Shown: positions 14,806-17,975 of the stretch, in pieces
Position numbering within the stretch: the stretch's first letter is position 1
How the letters are laid out: each line of letters starts with the position of its first letter
From: JAICIG01 sp035532215
GTDB taxonomy: Bacteria > Planctomycetota > Planctomycetia > Pirellulales > JAICIG01
Direction of reading: 5' to 3'
Assembly: GCA_035532215.1 (NCBI GenBank)
Contig: DATKRK010000140.1
Location: 1 to 17,975, forward strand
Length of the DNA: 17,975 nt
Notes under the pieces: generated by a model
What the model was told of the DNA's origin: nothing
Seen by the model: only the letters and a program-made list of their open reading frames with translations
The model's database searches: none
Translations under genes and position numbers: made by a program

Positions 14806-15061
14806 CGCTCTTGTGCAGCATCGTGAGAGCATCCGCCCGGCGCCTTTCGAGCTTACGTCTTCGGCTGCGGGCTTGCAATATGGGCTAGCGAGCGGATGTT
14901 TCGGCCGGCTTTTCTACATCCGGTCAAACGATTCTGCGAGAGCCGAAGTGCCGGCATCCAATTTGGGCGCCATGTTTTCACGCTTGATTCTCACCCTTCT
15001 CCTGTCTTTTTGATCTTGGATCAGTGCTGCGATCGGCGCTTTTCTGCAATCGCATCCAATT

Positions 15062-15183
15062 ACGGGTTCCTCTTCTCTGTTCGGAGTTCCAGGCAGTGTA
15101 AAGTGCATCGTCGCGGTTCTTCCTTGCCGGTTTATTCGTAAGTGAATTAGCTCTGTCCGCGCGAACAGAGAAGAGGAACCCGT
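15062..15183. repeat. 122-bp element with 21-bp perfect terminal inverted repeats
   Basis: The left arm 15062-15082 (begins ACGGGTTCCTCTTCTC, ends TGTTC) is exactly complementary to the right arm 15163-15183 (begins GAACAGAGAAGAG, ends AACCCGT). Eighty bases lie between them and carry no gene. The outer flanks still match partially (CAATT against AGTTG). It could be a miniature inverted-repeat transposable element, a large RNA hairpin, or a host-specific repeat. I see no obvious target-site duplication. Confidence 0.7.
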
Positions 15184-15234
15184 AGTTGCGAAAGCCTGAC
15201 GCATCGCCTCTTTCTTCAGCAAACGGCTTATATC

Positions 15235-15321
15235 GCCCCTGACGGGGCTGACAACGATTCGATTTTTGGCGCGAGTCCAGGGGCTCGCGCCCCTGGCTAC
15301 AGTCTTTCGTCCCTTCGGGAC
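15235..15321. repeat. Three consecutive hairpins, intergenic repeat module
   Basis: Stem 1: GCCCC-TGAC-GGGGC (15235-15248). Stem 2: CCAGGGGC-TCGC-GCCCCTGG (15277-15296). Stem 3: GTCCC-TTC-GGGAC (15309-15321). All are perfect. A similar composite repeat is widespread in planctomycete intergenic DNA, from general knowledge. It could end or stabilise transcripts, but it is not directly at a stop codon here. Confidence 0.7.
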
Positions 15322-15485
15322 TGAGGAATTTCAGTTGCTTAGTGACGAAAACCGCTCGCGTCCGCCGCCGTTAGCGGGGCATCTACCGGCCGCTTGCGGA
15401 AATAATCGCTGGAACCGCCCGTCGAGCGGCCCGCAGCTTCCAGGTACGCAATTGTCGGATGAACCCGTTTTTTGCCGGCTGGGGA

Positions 15486-16949
15486 TCAACGCACGATCTT
15501 GAGCTGCGGCAGGCGCTGCGCGAGCGAAGCGACGCCGTCGTCGCTGACGTCGGTCCCTTGCAGCCCGAGTTGACGAAGGTTTTTCAGGACCACGAGCGCC
15601 GCCAGCCCATTATCGCTGACCTCGGTGGCGGCCAATTGCAGAGAGCTGAGATTGACGAGCGGCGTCAGGCGTTTCAGGCCGTCGTCGTCGATCGCGGTGC
15701 GGGTCAGGTCGAGCGACTCCAGCAGCGGAAAGGCCCGTAAATGCGCCAGCCCTTCGTCGCTGATTTCGTCGCCGGCCAGCGACAGCGAGCGCAGTTGTTT
15801 CAAGGACGCCGACTTCGCGAGCCCGTCGTCCGTAATCCTCGTTTCGCCCAAATCGAGCGAGCGTAATTCTCGCAATTCGCCGAGTTTCACCAGGCCCCTA
15901 TCGGTGACGCCGGTTTTCCAGAGCGATAGCGATTCGAGCGCCGTGAGTTGCACGAGATGATCGAGGCCCGAGTCGGTGATGTCGGTTTCCGCCAGCGAAA
16001 GCGAGCGCAGCTTGGACAACTTGCGAAGGCGCTTCAGCCCGGCGTCGGAGATTTCCGTGCGCCCGAGATCGAGCCATTCGAGTTGCTCGAACGATGCGAG
16101 GTGAGATAGGCCATGATCGGCGACGGCGGTAAACCGCAAATCGAGGCTTTCCAAGTGCGTCAGGCCGCTCAGGCGGGCGAACGTGCCGCCGGTGACGGCC
16201 GTTTCGGCCAGGTTCAACGAACGCAACTGCGAAAGGCCGGCCAGATGTTTCACGCCGTCGTCGGTGATTTCAGTTTGCTCCAAGCCCAGGCTCTCCAATT
16301 GCGTCAGCCCTTTAAGATGGCGCAGGTCGTAATCGGCCAGCGAGGTGAAATTCAGTTCCAGCGTTTTGAGGCTTTCGAGCGCAGCGAGATGCGCCAGTCC
16401 GTCGCCGTCGATGGACGTTTCGCTGAGATCGAGCGATTCCAGTTGCTTCGCTCCGCGCAAATGTTCGAGACCCGAGCCCGTGACGGAGGTGTGCCAAAGG
16501 CTTAGCGACCGCAGCCGCCCGAGGCCGCTCAAGCGAGTGAGCCCCTCGTCGGTGATCTGGGTGTAATTGAGATCGAGCGAGACGAGTTGCTTCAACTCGG
16601 CTAGATGACGGAGCCCGCCGTCGGTGATCGGCGCATCGCCCAGATCGAGCGTTTCGAGCCGTGGCCAATTCTTGAGTTGCCGCAAGCCGCCGTCGGTGAT
16701 TTCCGTTTCGTCGAGATCGAGTTCTCTCAGGTCCTTGAGCGGCTTGAGCGCTGCGAGCGCCCGATCGTCGACGTCCGGGCCGCTGAGCGCGACGCTGATC
16801 ACCGGCTTGCCCGGCGCCTTCACGTCGCGCTCGTAGCTTCCGCCGAGGCGATCGATTGTGGCCAAGGCCCGTTCTTCGTCGGTTTCGGCGCCGATGCTGA
16901 GAGCAGGCGACATGAGATAGAATGATGCGGCCGGTACGAAGGCGAGCAT
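15486..16949 (-). CDS. Leucine-rich-repeat protein with seventeen 24-residue units
   Basis: About 487 residues from the ATG at 16949. Almost the whole protein is built of consecutive 24-residue units of the pattern LxxLxLxxTxITDxGLxxLxxLxx, seventeen by my count, without insertions. This is the cysteine-free RI/GALA-like LRR style common in planctomycetes, and it probably forms a curved protein-binding surface. The N-terminus (LAFVPAASFYLMSPALSIGA) looks like the hydrophobic core of a signal peptide with cleavage near GA-ET, but it lacks a basic n-region. A longer frame reaches 17105, yet that part is translated from an intergenic repeat (near 17035-17050). The true start could therefore be a rare codon between 16949 and 17000. 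The partner is unknown. Confidence 0.82.
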   Translation of the reverse strand: MLAFVPAASFYLMSPALSIGAETDEERALATIDRLGGSYERDVKAPGKPVISVALSGPDVDDRALAALKPLKDLRELDLDETEITDGGLRQLKNWPRLETLDLGDAPITDGGLRHLAELKQLVSLDLNYTQITDEGLTRLSGLGRLRSLSLWHTSVTGSGLEHLRGAKQLESLDLSETSIDGDGLAHLAALESLKTLELNFTSLADYDLRHLKGLTQLESLGLEQTEITDDGVKHLAGLSQLRSLNLAETAVTGGTFARLSGLTHLESLDLRFTAVADHGLSHLASFEQLEWLDLGRTEISDAGLKRLRKLSKLRSLSLAETDITDSGLDHLVQLTALESLSLWKTGVTDRGLVKLGELRELRSLDLGETRITDDGLAKSASLKQLRSLSLAGDEISDEGLAHLRAFPLLESLDLTRTAIDDDGLKRLTPLVNLSSLQLAATEVSDNGLAALVVLKNLRQLGLQGTDVSDDGVASLAQRLPQLKIVR

Positions 16950-17034
16950 CAGCCGACAAATGGAGCAGACCTTGTGGAAGTGCGGCGAGTTTTGGCGGAA
17001 AACGCGGAGTCGAGAGCGAGCGAGTTGCCGACCA

Positions 17035-17050
17035 GGGGGCTGACGCCCCC
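17035..17050. repeat. GC hairpin in the hydrolase-LRR gap
   Basis: GGGGGC-TGAC-GCCCCC is a perfect 6-bp stem with a TGAC loop, the same loop as the hairpin at 15235-15248. It sits downstream of the hydrolase stop and before the LRR gene on the same strand. It may be a weak terminator or a member of the intergenic repeat family. Confidence 0.6.
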
Positions 17051-17126
17051 CGCTCGCCTGGCGAAGGATTGAATCTCGAATTAACATCTCAACGCGAACT
17101 CCCAATCTCCGATCGCCAATCCCCGT

Positions 17127-17975
17127 CTACTGCCTGTCGCCTGCCGCGGGCTTCCCAGGCCACTCCAACTGCTTCTGCAAAAACTCGAACGTCCCTTGGC
17201 CGTTGATCGTATGCGGCCCGTTGAAGAACTCGATCGCGGTCCGCTCGCCAATGCCCAGGGCATCGTAGAGGCGGCGGACCTTGGCGTATTCGCTGGCGAC
17301 CCATTCGTCAGGGGCGACGCCGTCGGCGTGGCCGCGCTCGACCATGAAGGGGCGCGGCGCGAGCAAAGTCACCAGTTCTGCATAGCTGAACGTGCGGCCC
17401 ATGTCGAAGTAGGGCATCTCCCATTCGATCGTGTGCATGAAACTGTAGGGGCTGTGCGTCGAGGCGACCTTGCGCGTCCAATCGTTGAAATCGGCCGAAC
17501 AAATCGAGAGGCAATAGCGTTCCAACAGCGGCGGCACGCGCACGGCCGTCTCGCCGCCGTAGCTCAAGCCATAGAAGGCGATCCGCCGCGAATCGACCAT
17601 CGGCAGCGTTTCCAGCCAGTTGAGAATCTGCTCGTGTTGGGCCAGGATGAAGGAAAACAGCGAACCTTTCACGGCGTTCGCCTTCCGCGACAGCATCCGG
17701 TAGCGATCTTCGCCGCGATACGGATTGTGCGGGGCGAAGACGATGAAGCCGCGGTCCGCAAGCTTCGCCGCAAAATCGTGGTAGGCCGGCTGGTCGCCTT
17801 CGATCGTATCCTTGGGCACGCCGTTGCGCCCGTGCTGGCAAACCACCAGCGGCCGCCGCTCGCCCGGCTGCAAGTCGTTCGGTACGAGCAACACGCCCCA
17901 GGCGAAAACGTCGGGCAGCACGTCGAGCACGACTTCGTAACCGGTCCACTTGGGCCGATCGTAGATCTTTCGCGA
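17127..17975 (-). CDS. Alpha/beta hydrolase, dienelactone hydrolase/acetyl-xylan esterase-like (5' partial)
   Basis: The frame is open to the window edge, so the N-terminus is missing; about 282 residues are visible. A GTG at 17930 is internal, because coding continues upstream (IYDRPKWTGYEVVLDVLPDV). The nucleophile elbow is FYGLSYGGE, with the Ser codon at 17562-17564. The acid is probably the Asp of GHADGVAPDEW (codon 17322-17324), and the catalytic His is in NGPHTINGQG (codon 17211-17213). The first strand and oxyanion region are PLVVCQHGRNG. The fold suggests ester or peptide hydrolysis, as in the acetyl-xylan esterase/prolyl oligopeptidase-like hydrolases frequent in planctomycetes. The substrate cannot be named. 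The stop is a TAG at 17127-17129. Confidence 0.85.
   Translation of the reverse strand, partial: SRKIYDRPKWTGYEVVLDVLPDVFAWGVLLVPNDLQPGERRPLVVCQHGRNGVPKDTIEGDQPAYHDFAAKLADRGFIVFAPHNPYRGEDRYRMLSRKANAVKGSLFSFILAQHEQILNWLETLPMVDSRRIAFYGLSYGGETAVRVPPLLERYCLSICSADFNDWTRKVASTHSPYSFMHTIEWEMPYFDMGRTFSYAELVTLLAPRPFMVERGHADGVAPDEWVASEYAKVRRLYDALGIGERTAIEFFNGPHTINGQGTFEFLQKQLEWPGKPAAGDRQ

Larger units (their letters stand above)
14806..15485. other. Gene-poor stretch carrying two repeat elements
   Basis: About 680 bases with no convincing gene on either strand. It holds a 122-bp element bounded by a 21-bp perfect inverted repeat (15062-15183) and a three-hairpin module (15235-15321). A minus-strand frame crosses the inverted-repeat element (14914-15222), but it has a composition typical of translated noncoding DNA. 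Confidence 0.5.

Noticed and set aside
14914..15222. A 102-residue minus-strand frame across the inverted-repeat element
   Set aside because: Its sequence comes largely from the repeat arms, it resembles no family I know, and the repeat structure explains the region better.
16950..17105. N-terminal extension of the LRR protein
   Set aside because: The sequence is translated from an intergenic hairpin repeat and would place 52 basic residues before the hydrophobic signal-like segment.

Overview
The window looks like chromosomal DNA of a high-GC planctomycete, probably of the Pirellulales/Rhodopirellula-like group. This is inferred from four things: the large secreted metzincin with DUF5117/DUF5118-type domains, a secreted multi-domain Rid protein, a leucine-rich-repeat protein with exact 24-residue units, and several families of short GC-rich hairpin repeats between genes. 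I could not run a similarity search, so the taxonomic call is a judgement from protein style.

Layout. 1-274: tail of a membrane protein (+). 281-401: four hairpin repeat units between convergent genes. 398-1142 (-): a P-II nitrogen regulator followed by a small degenerate receiver protein. 1176-1248: hairpin and tandem repeats. 1305-4082 (-): a 925-residue secreted metzincin-type metalloprotease. 4083-4499: divergent intergenic region. 4500-5507 (+): an APH-like phosphotransferase. 5707-11913 (+): a compact four-gene defence cassette. 11922-12155 (-): a possible gene remnant. 12189-13415 (+): a secreted protein with three Rid domains. 13623-14805 (-): two GNAT acetyltransferases separated by hairpin repeats. 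14806-15485: a gene-free stretch with a 122-bp inverted-repeat element and a three-hairpin module. 15486-16949 (-): a 17-repeat LRR protein. 17127-17975 (-): the 3' part of an alpha/beta hydrolase gene.

The centrepiece is the cassette: cytosine-C5 DNA methyltransferase, GHKL ATPase of the MutL/MORC-like class, Z1-type superfamily 2 ATPase, and a DUF4420-type PD-(D/E)XK protein. The genes are co-oriented with a 24-nt gap, a 13-nt gap and an ATGA overlap, so they are very probably one operon. The gene set matches the MORC/MutL-Z1 restriction-modification systems predicted by comparative genomics and resembles the antiphage Mza system (MutL, Z1, DUF4420, AIPR), but no AIPR gene is present. The likely logic is that the methyltransferase marks self DNA, the two ATPases sense or remodel DNA, and the PD-(D/E)XK protein cuts. 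The cassette looks lower in GC than its flanks (28/60 G+C at 7681-7740 against 41/60 at 12421-12480), which suggests acquisition by transfer.

The flanking genes look like ordinary host genes with no obvious functional tie to the cassette.
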